Shown here piece after piece: positions 32,100 to 41,424 of a stretch of DNA of 64,000 nt (positions are counted from its first letter, which is position 1; the number at the start of each line of letters is the position of its first letter). The notes beneath the pieces were generated by a model that had not been told where the DNA came from, ran no database searches, and saw only the letters and a list, made by a program, of their open reading frames with translations. A program made the position numbers and the translations under genes. Origin of the DNA: JAUVRX01 sp049664225 (lineage in GTDB: Bacteria; Acidobacteriota; Thermoanaerobaculia; Multivoradales; JAHEKO01); assembly GCA_049664225.1 (NCBI GenBank), contig JBATEX010000212.1, positions 1 to 64,000 of the forward strand, read 5' to 3'.

Positions 32100-33764
32100 A
32101 TGTGGGTCCTCTTCCATCCGCTCGCAGACGCTGCCCTGCTCCTCGGTGCGCTCGCTTTCTCCCTATGGGTCTGGAGGCTGGAACCCTCTCTGTGGCGAGC
32201 CCCGTTGTCCCTGCTTGATCGAACAGCGGCGAGTCCGACTCGCAGCTGCCTGATCGTCGCGGCGCTGGCCTTTGTCGGCAGTGCTGCCGTCACCCTTCTG
32301 TGGGAGTTCCCCCAACCTGGAGTTCACGACGAGTTCAGCTACCTGCTCGGCGCAGACACCTTCCTCGAAGGCAGACTGAGCAACCCCAGCCACCCCATGT
32401 GGCGGCACTTCGAAAGTATGCACATCCTTCAGCAACCGACCTATGCCTCGAGGTATCCGCCAGCGCAGGGTCTCATCATGGCGGTCGGAGAACTTCTCGG
32501 AGGTCATCCGATCGTCGGTGTCTGGTTGAGTGCTGCACTAGGATGTGGGGCGATCTGCTGGATGCTGATGGCCTGGTTACCTCCCCGCTGGGCTCTTTTC
32601 GGAAGCCTCCTGGCGGTGCTTCGAATCGGTGTCGCTGGCTACTGGAGCCAGAGCTATTTCGGCGGTTGGGTAGCCGCGCTGGGTGGCGCGCTGCTCTTTG
32701 GAGGCCTGCGGAGAACCCTCGACCGACCTCGCATCGCATCTTCTCTGGCCATGGCCTCGGGGCTGGCGATCCTGGCGAACAGTCGTCCGTTCGAAGGCTT
32801 TGTGATCGCCGTTCCCTGCGCCATTCTCGTTATTGGATTCGTGGGTTTCCGGACTCTGAACAGGCAGTGGGGCAGCGTACTTCGAATTGTGGTTCCTGTT
32901 TGCCTCGCGATGGTGGGTACCGCACTTTGGATGGGGTCCTACAACCGAGCCGTTACCGGAGACCCGATGAAGATGCCCCACCGGCTGTACGCCGAAACCT
33001 ACATGACGGTCCCCTACTTTCTGTTCCTCCCACCAAGACCCCAGCCGCGCTATCGTCATGCAGAGCTTGCAAAGTTTCACAAGCAGTTCGAGAAGGGGTC
33101 CTATCAGACGCAGCGCTCGTTGCGTGGGTGGCGCGAACAGAAGCTCGGCGCGTTTGCAAGTCTGTGGAAGCTGTACTTGGGCGTTGCACTGGGGCTGGCT
33201 CTTCTCTTTCTGCCACTCTCCAGGGGAGATCCCTGGGTGCTGTTTGCGATTTTGGTGTCGGCGCTGTTTCTGGGAGCGACCTCGGTTACAACGTGGTCGA
33301 TGCCCCACTACTCAGCGCCCGTGGCTTCATTGGTGTTCTTCCTGGTCGCCCAGGGAGCTCGCTCGGCTTTTGAGTCGCGACGCTGGAATGGCGTCGGGCG
33401 CCATCTCCTTGCGGCCTTGCCTCTCTACTGCCTCGGCAGTCTGATCTACGGCCTGACGAACCCGCAAGAGCTCTGGAGTTGGTCTGAGCCCTCCCACTTC
33501 GAGACTCGCCGGGCGCAGATCCTCGAGGACCTCGAGGCTGACGATGACTGGCACCTCATCATCGTTCACTACGGAGTCCGCCATCGACTGCACGACGAGT
33601 GGGTTTACAACGAGGCTGACATCGACGGGGCGAAGGTCGTCTGGGCCCGAGCGCTGCGGCCTGCCAGAAACCGCGAGCTCCTGGAGTTCTTCAAGGACAG
33701 GCGTGCCTGGTTCTTCTATCCGGATGATCCAGAAGCTCGCCTGCAACCCCACCGCCGCGATTGA
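32100..33764 (+). CDS. GT39-like polytopic membrane protein
   Basis: 554 residues from the ATG at 32100, 19 bases after the oxidase gene and preceded by GGCGAGG. About ten hydrophobic helices. The first loop carries VHDEFSYLLGADTFLEGRLS and ASRYPPAQGLIMAVGELLG, the acidic D-E and R-Y-P-P pattern of dolichol-phosphate-mannosyltransferase-like (GT39/PMT_2) proteins. The C-terminal soluble tail (about 100 residues) has no known domain. A lipid-linked-sugar glycosyltransferase acting outside the membrane is likely, but acceptor and sugar are unknown. Confidence 0.7.
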   Translation: MWVLFHPLADAALLLGALAFSLWVWRLEPSLWRAPLSLLDRTAASPTRSCLIVAALAFVGSAAVTLLWEFPQPGVHDEFSYLLGADTFLEGRLSNPSHPMWRHFESMHILQQPTYASRYPPAQGLIMAVGELLGGHPIVGVWLSAALGCGAICWMLMAWLPPRWALFGSLLAVLRIGVAGYWSQSYFGGWVAALGGALLFGGLRRTLDRPRIASSLAMASGLAILANSRPFEGFVIAVPCAILVIGFVGFRTLNRQWGSVLRIVVPVCLAMVGTALWMGSYNRAVTGDPMKMPHRLYAETYMTVPYFLFLPPRPQPRYRHAELAKFHKQFEKGSYQTQRSLRGWREQKLGAFASLWKLYLGVALGLALLFLPLSRGDPWVLFAILVSALFLGATSVTTWSMPHYSAPVASLVFFLVAQGARSAFESRRWNGVGRHLLAALPLYCLGSLIYGLTNPQELWSWSEPSHFETRRAQILEDLEADDDWHLIIVHYGVRHRLHDEWVYNEADIDGAKVVWARALRPARNRELLEFFKDRRAWFFYPDDPEARLQPHRRD

Positions 33765-33774
33765 GCTCCTGGTG

Positions 33775-35742
33775 TCACTGGGTTCTTTCTCTTCTGTAGA
33801 TGGATAGTGCCACAAACTTCGAGGAATGGACCTTTTGGTACTCGCGGTCGAGAAAACGGAACTCGCTTGGTGGTGGTGTCTTGGCAAATCGAATGGCAAA
33901 GAGCGGTGCGGAAGTGAGGTTGGAGGTCAAGGCGAGATCATTGCCGCCGACACCCTCGGGCGAGACGTTCTCGATTCGAGGCGGGGTCTCACACCGCGTG
34001 CGAAGCGCATGCCACAAGTAGTACTCGAGCATATCGCCGTTGTTGATCAACCCCAGCGTGGCGACGTTTCGCTTGCTGACTCGCTTGGCGATCGAGTTGA
34101 CGACGGGCTCGTAGGACCCTTCCCACCAGTACTGCAGCTGTTTGCGTGGCGTTCGCCAGATGTTGTCAGGGCCGATCAGGGGACGAGATTCCGAACGGAC
34201 AAGATATGGCAGGGCAGCGACCAAGAGCAACCAGCCCGTGATCAACGCGATACGAGGGGACAGAGCCCTCTCCAGTGTTGTTGCGGCCCAGGGGCATGCC
34301 AGGACGAACAGCGGCAGGTGAAGTCGCGAGATCGAGTGCTGATACTTGACCAACAGGACGAACAGCACGGCGCCTGACACCAAGCAGAGGCCGTAGACAA
34401 CCAGCCGCCGCTCGTCATGTCGTAGGATTCTCAGACCAAGCAAGACAGCGCAAATCAGGTACAGCAGCAGATGGAATGCGTTGCCAGCCGTGCTTTCTGA
34501 CATGGAAAGCGGAGGGATCCAGAGCGCCTGCCCGTTGTGACTATTGACCTGATCTCCGTCTTCGATACCCAACCCATCATGCAAGCGGTCCGAAAGTGCC
34601 ATGAGAGGCCTGGCATGATCTTCGTTCCAGGTTCCGAGGTGGGCGAATCCATGGCGGGCCAGGTTGGAGATGAGATACCGGGGATGGAAAGACTCGTTAC
34701 CGACCAGTTGGCGATGAGTCAGAGGTGCGATCGGGTGGCCGAAGACCTCGTGGTTACGGACAATATGGGGGAGATTCAGGACCAGTGCCATGCTACCAAC
34801 GGCGACAACTCGCCACCAGGCAGCAGGCGTCGTGAGGTTGTGGCGAAGCTCGACAGTCGCATAGACAACCAGAAAGGGAGTGGCTAAGGGAATGGCCGTG
34901 GCTTTGCTGGCCACAGCCAGGCCCAGGGCGGCACCCATGGTGAGTCGATCCAGGGAGTCGAAATGACCCGCGCCGAGTCGCCGGACCACGAAGTAGACAA
35001 AGACGGCAAGCCAGCAGGTGACGACATAGTCCGTCAAAGCGGTCGAGCCCTGAAGGATGCCCATCGGGATGGATATGGCGAGGGCACTGGCAACAACTTG
35101 GGCGCGTCGCCCTGCCCCAAGGTCTCGTGCGATAGCAGAGACCGTGATCACCGAAGCCACCATGGCCAGCCACTGGAGTAGGTTTGCCAGTCGGTCAGAG
35201 CCGGCCAGCAGGTAGTGCTGCAGCTGGGCAAATGCCGGCCAGGGGCCCATGAACAGTTGGCGATGATTGGCGGCGGGGAAATGCGCGATACTGTCGTATT
35301 GAACCCAATAGAAGATCCGCGGCAGGTGATAGGCAAGCGCGTCCCAGGACATGACGGGACAGACCGCTGCGATCAGGCCAACGATCAGCGAGGCAGTCGC
35401 GATAGCGATCAAGAGCAGGAAGGAAGCTCGATCACGAGGGAGAAGAGGTGTGGGCGACTTTTCAACCCTGTCATCCCTTCTGCGACGGTGAGTCCACAAG
35501 GCCACAGCGAGCAGCAACCCCGTGGTCCCCAGCCAGAACGAGAGAGTGGCAGTCGGATTCAGCCCGACAGTAAGGCTCTGGACTTCGGCGGCAATCCAGA
35601 CCCACACCCCCCAGCCAACCAGGCTCAGGATGAAGGCGTCTCGCCATTCTCGGCCATGAGCTCGAGCAATCGTGAAAAGGAGTAGCCACCCTGCCAGCGG
35701 AAGGAGGGCGGGTACTAACCTGACCGGCACTTCGAGCCACAT
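33775..35742 (-). CDS. GT39-like polytopic membrane protein
   Basis: 655 residues, about eleven helices. The GT39/PMT_2-type first loop is present: SWDALAYHLPRIFYWVQYDS with the Asp that binds the sugar-phosphate lipid, then FPAANHRQLFMGPWPAFAQL. The C-terminal extracytoplasmic part is soluble. It is convergent with the 32100 gene, with ten bases between stops, so the two likely related glycosyltransferases face each other. The substrate is unknown. Confidence 0.75.
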   Translation of the reverse strand: MWLEVPVRLVPALLPLAGWLLLFTIARAHGREWRDAFILSLVGWGVWVWIAAEVQSLTVGLNPTATLSFWLGTTGLLLAVALWTHRRRRDDRVEKSPTPLLPRDRASFLLLIAIATASLIVGLIAAVCPVMSWDALAYHLPRIFYWVQYDSIAHFPAANHRQLFMGPWPAFAQLQHYLLAGSDRLANLLQWLAMVASVITVSAIARDLGAGRRAQVVASALAISIPMGILQGSTALTDYVVTCWLAVFVYFVVRRLGAGHFDSLDRLTMGAALGLAVASKATAIPLATPFLVVYATVELRHNLTTPAAWWRVVAVGSMALVLNLPHIVRNHEVFGHPIAPLTHRQLVGNESFHPRYLISNLARHGFAHLGTWNEDHARPLMALSDRLHDGLGIEDGDQVNSHNGQALWIPPLSMSESTAGNAFHLLLYLICAVLLGLRILRHDERRLVVYGLCLVSGAVLFVLLVKYQHSISRLHLPLFVLACPWAATTLERALSPRIALITGWLLLVAALPYLVRSESRPLIGPDNIWRTPRKQLQYWWEGSYEPVVNSIAKRVSKRNVATLGLINNGDMLEYYLWHALRTRCETPPRIENVSPEGVGGNDLALTSNLTSAPLFAIRFAKTPPPSEFRFLDREYQKVHSSKFVALSIYRRERTQ

Positions 35743-35949
35743 GAATGCTTGACCCCTCGAGGGTCCGGCCCATCGTGCGGTGCAGCCCGTCGGTAGCCCC
35801 GACCCTCACCTACGACGGTGATACAAGTGAAGCATACACGCGACTTTGCTGTGCTGGAAAGCGACTTCCCGTTTCCGGAGGACTTCGAGTTGTTGGCAGC
35901 AATACGCGGAGAGGTGGCTGTCCCACTTCCCTCGCGGTAACCTTGCTTC

Positions 35950-36444
35950 ATGAGTGAAGACGAGCTACGCGGGACCCTTTCCAAGCTGCTCCGGCAGAGC
36001 CAGAGTCACACTGGCCTGACCCGAGCGGTGGACAACTTTCCCGCCGGGCTCGCAGGGCGCCAGGTGGAGGGCTTCCGGCACACCGCTTGGGAGCTCGTCG
36101 AGCATCTACGGCTCGCCGCAGAGGATCTCGTCTCCTATTGCCGCGACGCCGACTACGAGAAGCTCGGATGGCCGGACGGCTACTGGCCGGAGACGACAGA
36201 GCCACCCACCGAGGAGGCTTGGCACGAGAGTGTCAGTCAACTGCTCGGGGCCACCGAGGCCATGGCGGCGATCGTGGAGGATCATGAGCACGACCTCTAC
36301 ACCATGGTGCCCTCGGCAGAGAAGAGCCACCACCACACGCTGCGGGCAGCGCTGATTCTTCTCGATCACAACGGCTATCACACCGGACAGCTCGTGGATC
36401 TTCGCCTGGCTCTCGGCGTTTGGCCGCCAGCTCGAGGTGCTTGA
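35950..36444 (+). CDS. DinB-superfamily metal-binding protein
   Basis: 164 residues, four-helix bundle of the DinB/YfiT type. The metal ligands fit His in GFRHTAWELVEHL and two His in the last helix pair (SHHHTLRAAL; DHNGYHTGQLVDLR). Family members act as bacillithiol- or mycothiol-dependent transferases or have unknown roles. Its TGA overlaps a possible GTG start of the next gene by eight bases. No obvious gene occupies the 207 bases before it. Confidence 0.85.
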   Translation: MSEDELRGTLSKLLRQSQSHTGLTRAVDNFPAGLAGRQVEGFRHTAWELVEHLRLAAEDLVSYCRDADYEKLGWPDGYWPETTEPPTEEAWHESVSQLLGATEAMAAIVEDHEHDLYTMVPSAEKSHHHTLRAALILLDHNGYHTGQLVDLRLALGVWPPARGA

Positions 36445-36463
36445 AGCAATCGTCGCGTCAGCC

Positions 36464-38116
36464 ATGCGAATTCGAAGATCCCATGCATCAGCCGCTAGGG
36501 GAGCGATCAGGAAGGCGAAGCCGTTTGCACTTCTCGTGGTTGTCCTGCTTCTGGTCGGATGTGGCCATAGGGGAGGAGAGCTCACCGCACCGGTCGAGGG
36601 ATGGCGATCGTCGACCCCCGAGGAACAAGGGATCGACTCACGACCCTTGCTCGCGATGCTGCAGGAGATCCAGGAACAGGATCTGCGAATCGACGGCATG
36701 ATCGTCGTGCGGAACGGCTATCTGGTGATGGAGGCCTACTTTCCTCCCTACACGGCGGAGCATCGCCACATCATCTATTCGGCAACCAAGGGCATCAGTG
36801 CGCTCCTGGCTGGACTCGCGATCGAGGACGGACTCATCCTCGACGAGAAGGTGAAAGTTCTAGATCTGCTTCCCATGAAAGGTGAGGAGATCGAGAACCT
36901 CGATGACTGGAAGCGGCAGCTCGCACTCGAGGATCTGTTGACGATGACCGATGGTTTCGAGTGGCAGGACTGGCCCTATGGAATCAGGGCAGAGGGGGAT
37001 TTTTCGCGACTTCTGGCATCATCCGATGGGGTCCGCTACATCCTCGACAAGCCGATCGTCCAAGAGCCGGGAACTCACTTCAACTACAACAGCGGCGCCT
37101 CTCATCTACTGACGGCCATTGTCCAGGAGGTCACCGGCGAGACCGCTCTGGAGTATGCCAACGCGAGACTGTTTCAGCCGCTCGGTATCCACGATGCCGG
37201 GTGGTCGGCATACCAGGGAATCAACAATGGGGGATCAGAGCTGTTTCTTCGCCCGCGAGAGATGGCGAAGGTGGGCTTCCTCATGCTCAACGAGGGGCGT
37301 TGGGAAGGACAGCAGATTCTCCCTGCAGACTGGGTCGAGGCGTCGATGCAGCAGTACATCAAGACAGACGTAGAGTTCATGGAGGAGGAGTACGGATATC
37401 AGTGGTACACGAAGTACTTCGCGGGTCACAAGGTACACAGTGCCGAGGGGCTGGGTGGGAACTTCCTCTTTGTCGTTCCAGAGTTGGACCTGGTGGTCGT
37501 CTTCACAGGTGGTCTCACCGGGAGAGAGATGGCCATCCCCTACAGGTTCCTCGAGGAGGCTGTGATTCCGGCTGCAACGTCGACCTCCCGGCTACCGCCC
37601 AATCCGGACTTGGCCCAGACACTCGATCGATTGGCGGCGGGAAGAGAGGGCGCCAAAGAGGCGGCGGAAGAGCTTCCGGAGCTTGCCGGAGCGGTTTCGG
37701 GTTCGACCTTCGAGGTGAGAGACGAGGAGAACGTGCTCGGGATCGAGCAACTTTCGATCACATTTCCCCAGGGCAACGAAGCCCGCATGAAGATCGTGTA
37801 CTCCGGAACGGGAGTGGACGCCGATTGGGGCATGGATATCGTCTTCCGAAGGGATGACGTGCTGGAAGAAGAAAGGGAGCTCCAGATGGCCATCGGCTTG
37901 GATGGCCGCTTTCGAACGGTCATCGTCGACCATGACGAAGTCGGCAAGGTGCCGTTCTCGGCGAAGGGCCGCTGGCAGGATGATCGAACCCTGGTCCTCA
38001 TGGTGCTGTCGGCGTGGGCTATCCCCGAAACATGGACCCTGGAGTTCGACGATGATGACAGCGCAACCCTGGTCATCGAGACCCCTTTCCTTCAGACTGA
38101 GGTTTTCTTGCATTAG
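36464..38116 (+). CDS. Serine hydrolase lipoprotein, beta-lactamase family
   Basis: About 550 residues from the ATG at 36464 (a GTG at 36437 overlapping the DinB stop is an alternative; neither has a strong ribosome site). A lipobox is present: LLLVGC with Cys33. Catalytic SATK lies at 106-109 (IYSATKG), YNSG in THFNYNSGASHLL is the second motif, and GLGGNFLFVVPELDLVVVFTGG is the third-motif region. A C-terminal 150-residue beta-rich domain follows (about 400-550). It resembles class C beta-lactamase-like esterases. Substrate unknown. Confidence 0.85.
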   Translation: MRIRRSHASAARGAIRKAKPFALLVVVLLLVGCGHRGGELTAPVEGWRSSTPEEQGIDSRPLLAMLQEIQEQDLRIDGMIVVRNGYLVMEAYFPPYTAEHRHIIYSATKGISALLAGLAIEDGLILDEKVKVLDLLPMKGEEIENLDDWKRQLALEDLLTMTDGFEWQDWPYGIRAEGDFSRLLASSDGVRYILDKPIVQEPGTHFNYNSGASHLLTAIVQEVTGETALEYANARLFQPLGIHDAGWSAYQGINNGGSELFLRPREMAKVGFLMLNEGRWEGQQILPADWVEASMQQYIKTDVEFMEEEYGYQWYTKYFAGHKVHSAEGLGGNFLFVVPELDLVVVFTGGLTGREMAIPYRFLEEAVIPAATSTSRLPPNPDLAQTLDRLAAGREGAKEAAEELPELAGAVSGSTFEVRDEENVLGIEQLSITFPQGNEARMKIVYSGTGVDADWGMDIVFRRDDVLEEERELQMAIGLDGRFRTVIVDHDEVGKVPFSAKGRWQDDRTLVLMVLSAWAIPETWTLEFDDDDSATLVIETPFLQTEVFLH

Positions 38117-38168
38117 AGCGGGTGTTCGACGTGGGTACTTGGCGCGGGCGGGCTTTGACTCGGCTCTC

Positions 38169-38811
38169 TCAAATCGGCAGCCGGAAAGCGAGACCCGCTC
38201 CGGCCAGCCAGTCGGGCTCGTTGTCGACCAGTCCCAGCCCGACCCGGAAGTCGATCTGGAAGTTCTGTGTCAACAACACAGTGGCTCCCGTCTGAAAGCT
38301 GTGGCGATCGGAACGATCCCCTGCGAGAATGAAGGCCCCATAGAATTCGCCGAAGAGGCTGATTGGCCTACTGGTCGCTCCGCTCAGAGCCACCGCATAG
38401 TTGAGGTCCACGTCCGTGCGTGTTCCGTGGTCGTTCTTCGATCTCACGATGCTGGGGCCGAGGTTGTAGGTCAGTCCACCCCGTCAAGTACAGCCGAGCC
38501 TCGACTCGCTCGTTGATCCCATAGCGGGTGAGGAAGTTGGGCGCTTGCTGGGAATCACTCCGTTCCCCGTTGGCCTCGAGCCGGCTGAATGTGTACCCTG
38601 CCTCGAACTGCAGCGTCCGCCGGGGTACCAAACCGGGAGAAGCGCTGGCTGTCGGGCGGTCGGTTGAGATGGGGCTGTCAGTAAACGCGTCTGCCGCACT
38701 TGTATCGTCAGCCATCGCCGCTACAGCGCTGGTGAGCAGGATCGCGGTCACGCTCGCGGTACGAAGCCGTCGTCTGTACCTGCACCCCAACACCTGGAAT
38801 GAGGGTCGCAC
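38169..38811 (-). pseudogene. Outer-membrane transporter-like gene with internal deletion
   Basis: The first part begins with a GTG at 38811 overlapping the response-regulator stop (TAGTG). It encodes a signal-like N-terminus, then ISTDRPTASASPGLVPRRTL, FEAGYTFSRLEANGERS and RYGINERVEARLYLTGW. The last part, in another frame, encodes LTYNLGPSIVRSKNDHGTRT and SLFGEFYGAFILAG, then DRHSFQTGATVLLTQNFQID, and ends DWLAGAGLAFRLPI. These are the two ends of the phenol-MetA-pathway-type beta-barrel family. The middle (roughly 100-130 residues) is absent, and the joint near 38484 is out of frame. An intact allele would be the last gene of the ABC/two-component operon. Confidence 0.65.
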
Positions 38812-39413
38812 TAGAGCCAGCCCTGTCTTCGGGCGAGCCGGGCGGCTTCTGTGCGGTTGGCAGCACCCAGCTTGCCGATGGCCTCGGACAGGTAGTTGCG
38901 CACAGTTCCCTCGGAGAGGTGAAGCTCTTCGGCGATCTTGGAGTTGGGCAGTCCTTCCCCGGCCAGCTTCAGCACCTGGCGCTCGCGGTCGGTCAGGGGA
39001 TCGGGCTCGCCCCAGGCCTGAGCGGCCAGCTCTGGGTCCACCGCTCGCAGCCCCTGGTGAACCCGGCGCACGGCTTCGGCCAGCTCGTCGGCTGGGGCGT
39101 CCTTGAGCAGATAGCCGGCTGCGCCTCCCTCGAGGGCGCGGCGCAGATACCCGCTGCGGCCGAAGGTGGTGACGATGATCACCCGGCCTGCGAATTTCTC
39201 TTCTTTGAGGGCTTGAAGTAACTCGAGGCCCGTCATCCCGGGCATCTCGATGTCGGTCAGGACGACATCGGGCTCGATCTCGAGGATCTTCTCCAACGCA
39301 TCCTGGCCATCGGTCGCCGTGGCCGCGACCTCGATGTCGTCTTCCATGTCGAGCAGCGCTGCCAGGGCGCCCAGCACCAGGCCCTGGTCTTCGGCGATGA
39401 CGACCCGGATCAT
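38811..39413 (-). CDS. NarL/LuxR-type response regulator
   Basis: 200 residues. Receiver domain: MIRVVIAEDQ with the acidic pair, phospho-acceptor Asp in PDVVLTDIEMPGMTG, and switch residues in VIIVTTFGRSGYLRRALEGGAAGYLLKDA. The HTH domain is PLTDRERQVLKLAGEGLPNS, KIAEELHLSEGTVRNYLSEA. Its ATG overlaps the kinase stop (ATGA). Much longer frames through this region are read-through of the kinase in the wrong frame. It most likely controls the upstream ABC exporter genes, as in DesR and YvfU systems. Confidence 0.95.
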   Translation of the reverse strand: MIRVVIAEDQGLVLGALAALLDMEDDIEVAATATDGQDALEKILEIEPDVVLTDIEMPGMTGLELLQALKEEKFAGRVIIVTTFGRSGYLRRALEGGAAGYLLKDAPADELAEAVRRVHQGLRAVDPELAAQAWGEPDPLTDRERQVLKLAGEGLPNSKIAEELHLSEGTVRNYLSEAIGKLGAANRTEAARLARRQGWL

Positions 39414-40582
39414 CCCTTGGCTCCCGAGGGCTCGGGGCCACATGAACCCAGCAGCGGCTTGCCTCGCGATGGCTGGCCTACGCGAGTCGTGTTCTCCGAG
39501 GGCTGCAAGACAGGCAGTGTGACCGTGATCGAGGTCCCGCCCCGACCGTCGACGTTGAAATCGCCTCCGATGGCGGTTACTCGCTCCTGCATCCCGGTCA
39601 GGCCCATGCCGCCTCTGGTCTGGCTGTCTTTGCCTGGAGCTCCCTTGCCGTTGTCGTTCACGGTCAGCCGGACCCGGTCGGAGAGGTTCTCCAGCCGCAC
39701 CCGGCACGAGTCCGCGTGGGAATGGCGAAGCACATTGGTCGTTGCTTCCCGGAGCGCCAAGGCCAGCACCTGCTCGGTTGCCGGGTCGATGTCGACCGCG
39801 TCGACCTCGGATTGGAAGTGGATCAAGGCCGATTGCAGCGCTACGCGGGCCTGCGCCAGCTCTGTGGAGAAGTCGGTCTGCCGGAAACCGCTGACCGCGC
39901 TGCGGACCTCCTTGAGAGCCTCGCGGGCGACCTGCTCGACCTCGCCGATCTCCAGGGCCGCTCGAGCGGGGTCCTTCTCGGCGAGCCGACGCGCCAGCTC
40001 TGCTTTTCGGGTGATCACGGTCAAGGTGTGCCCGAGTAGATCGTGTAGATCTCGGGCAATTCTCTCGCGCTCGGCCAGCTTGGCGAGTCGTTCGACCTCG
40101 TCTTGGGTGCGTCGAAGAGCGGCCTGCGAGCGCCTTACGCCGGCGTAGTGGATGTTGGTGCCACCCACGAGCAGGCTGAAGACCATGCCGGGGACCCAGA
40201 AGTAGGGTGGCAGATCGACCAGCCAGGCTTCGAGTGGCGGTAGCGCCGCCAGCACGAGCAGCAGCCGAGATGCGAAGGCCGCCGAGCCGGTGGAGCCCAG
40301 ATAGCCGGAAGCGTAGACGAAAAAGACACTGGCGCCCCAGTTGAGGGGCGCGTAGACGATACCCAGCAGAGTGATCGCGGCGACAGCAATCAAGGCCTTT
40401 CTTCCGGGTAACCAGTAGCCCCAGAAATAGAGCGGAAGAAAGATGGCGGTGCCGACAGCTGTGAGGATCCAGTCCCTGGGCGTCGGGTGGCCAATCAGGC
40501 CGCCCAACCAGAAGATGCCTAAATAGACCAACCAGGCGTAGGGAGTCCACCCCAGCTCGGCCTCTTTCTGAATCAGGCGCAT
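39410..40582 (-). CDS. DesK-type sensor histidine kinase
   Basis: 390 residues. Four to five N-terminal membrane helices act as the sensor (WLVYLGIFWLGGLIG, TAVGTAIFLPLYFWGYWLPG, ALIAVAAITLLGIVY, LLLVLAALPPLEAWLV). A short coiled segment leads to the HisKA_3 box ERERIARDLHDLLGHTLTVI with the phosphorylated His. The ATPase domain has REATTNVLRHSHA (N box), NDNGKG and GGMGLTGMQERV. This is the DesK/LiaS-like class, which senses membrane state or lipid-active drugs. Coupled to its regulator by a 4-base overlap. Confidence 0.93.
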   Translation of the reverse strand: MRLIQKEAELGWTPYAWLVYLGIFWLGGLIGHPTPRDWILTAVGTAIFLPLYFWGYWLPGRKALIAVAAITLLGIVYAPLNWGASVFFVYASGYLGSTGSAAFASRLLLVLAALPPLEAWLVDLPPYFWVPGMVFSLLVGGTNIHYAGVRRSQAALRRTQDEVERLAKLAERERIARDLHDLLGHTLTVITRKAELARRLAEKDPARAALEIGEVEQVAREALKEVRSAVSGFRQTDFSTELAQARVALQSALIHFQSEVDAVDIDPATEQVLALALREATTNVLRHSHADSCRVRLENLSDRVRLTVNDNGKGAPGKDSQTRGGMGLTGMQERVTAIGGDFNVDGRGGTSITVTLPVLQPSENTTRVGQPSRGKPLLGSCGPEPSGAKG

Positions 40583-40626
40583 GGTGCCTCCTCAGTGTAG
40601 CTCACAGGTTGGTGAACCAGATCCGC

Positions 40627-41424
40627 TTAGCCGTAGGTCTTGCCTTCGTCACGGCGATAGCCGACCAGGGCGAGGCCGAGCGACAGAGCGGTGAAGAGAG
40701 CCAGGTAGAGAACACTGATCCAGGCAGCCGGGCCGGTGCTGGCACCGACCTGGGCGAGCGCCAACTGGCTGAAGTGATAGGGCGGCAGCGCTGGCGCAAG
40801 CCTCTGAAGGAGCGAGGGCAGCGCCTGCACCGGGATCCAGAGACCCGACAGGAACGCCAGTGGTAGGTACAACAGATTGACGATCGCCGGTGCAGAATTG
40901 GGCCCGCAGAAGTAGCCCAGAGCGAGGCCGAAGGCACAGAACGGCAGAGCGCCGGCAATGAGCACGGCGGCTAGCGATACCCAAGTCACGGTCGGCATCG
41001 CGACGTCACCGAAAAGCGCCCCGAGGCCAAAGAGCCCCAAAACGACGATCAGGCTGAACGTCAGGGCCATGAAGATCTTGGCCGTGAAGTAGGCCAATGG
41101 TGGCATGGGAGTGGCCCGCTTGAGCAGCATCCATCCTTGGCCGCGCTCGATTGCGACACCGACGCCGAAGCCAAAGAGCGAGGCCCCTATCACTCCGAAG
41201 GTGCCATAGGTGGCGAGGAGATAGGTCGGCATGTTCACCGGTCCAGCCATTCGTCCACTGCCGAAGACGAGTCCGAAGAGAACATAGAAGAGCAGCGGGA
41301 ACAGCACCGTGGGGATTGCGTAGGCCGGCATCCGCAGGAGCTTCAGCAGTTCGTACTTGGCTTCGAGCGCGAAGATCCTGGTGAGGGAGCGGGGTTGTGA
41401 AACCGCTTGGGCTGTAGTGTTCAT
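40627..41424 (-). CDS. ABC-2-type transporter permease
   Basis: 265 residues with six hydrophobic helices: IPTVLFPLLFYVLFGLVFG, YGTFGVIGASLFGFGVGV, AKIFMALTFSLIVVLGLFGL, LAAVLIAGALPFCAFGLAL, NLLYLPLAFLSGLW and AWISVLYLALFTALSLGLALV. The ABC-2 permease form occurs in drug, lipid and bacteriocin-resistance exporters. It overlaps the ATPase gene by four bases and is followed 44 bases later by the sensor kinase gene. Confidence 0.9.
   Translation of the reverse strand: MNTTAQAVSQPRSLTRIFALEAKYELLKLLRMPAYAIPTVLFPLLFYVLFGLVFGSGRMAGPVNMPTYLLATYGTFGVIGASLFGFGVGVAIERGQGWMLLKRATPMPPLAYFTAKIFMALTFSLIVVLGLFGLGALFGDVAMPTVTWVSLAAVLIAGALPFCAFGLALGYFCGPNSAPAIVNLLYLPLAFLSGLWIPVQALPSLLQRLAPALPPYHFSQLALAQVGASTGPAAWISVLYLALFTALSLGLALVGYRRDEGKTYG

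Noticed and set aside
38811..40550. 579-residue minus-strand frame covering the response regulator and the kinase region
   Set aside because: The first two thirds are Arg/Gly-rich wrong-frame reading of the kinase gene; only the last 200 residues (from the ATG at 39413) are the real response regulator.
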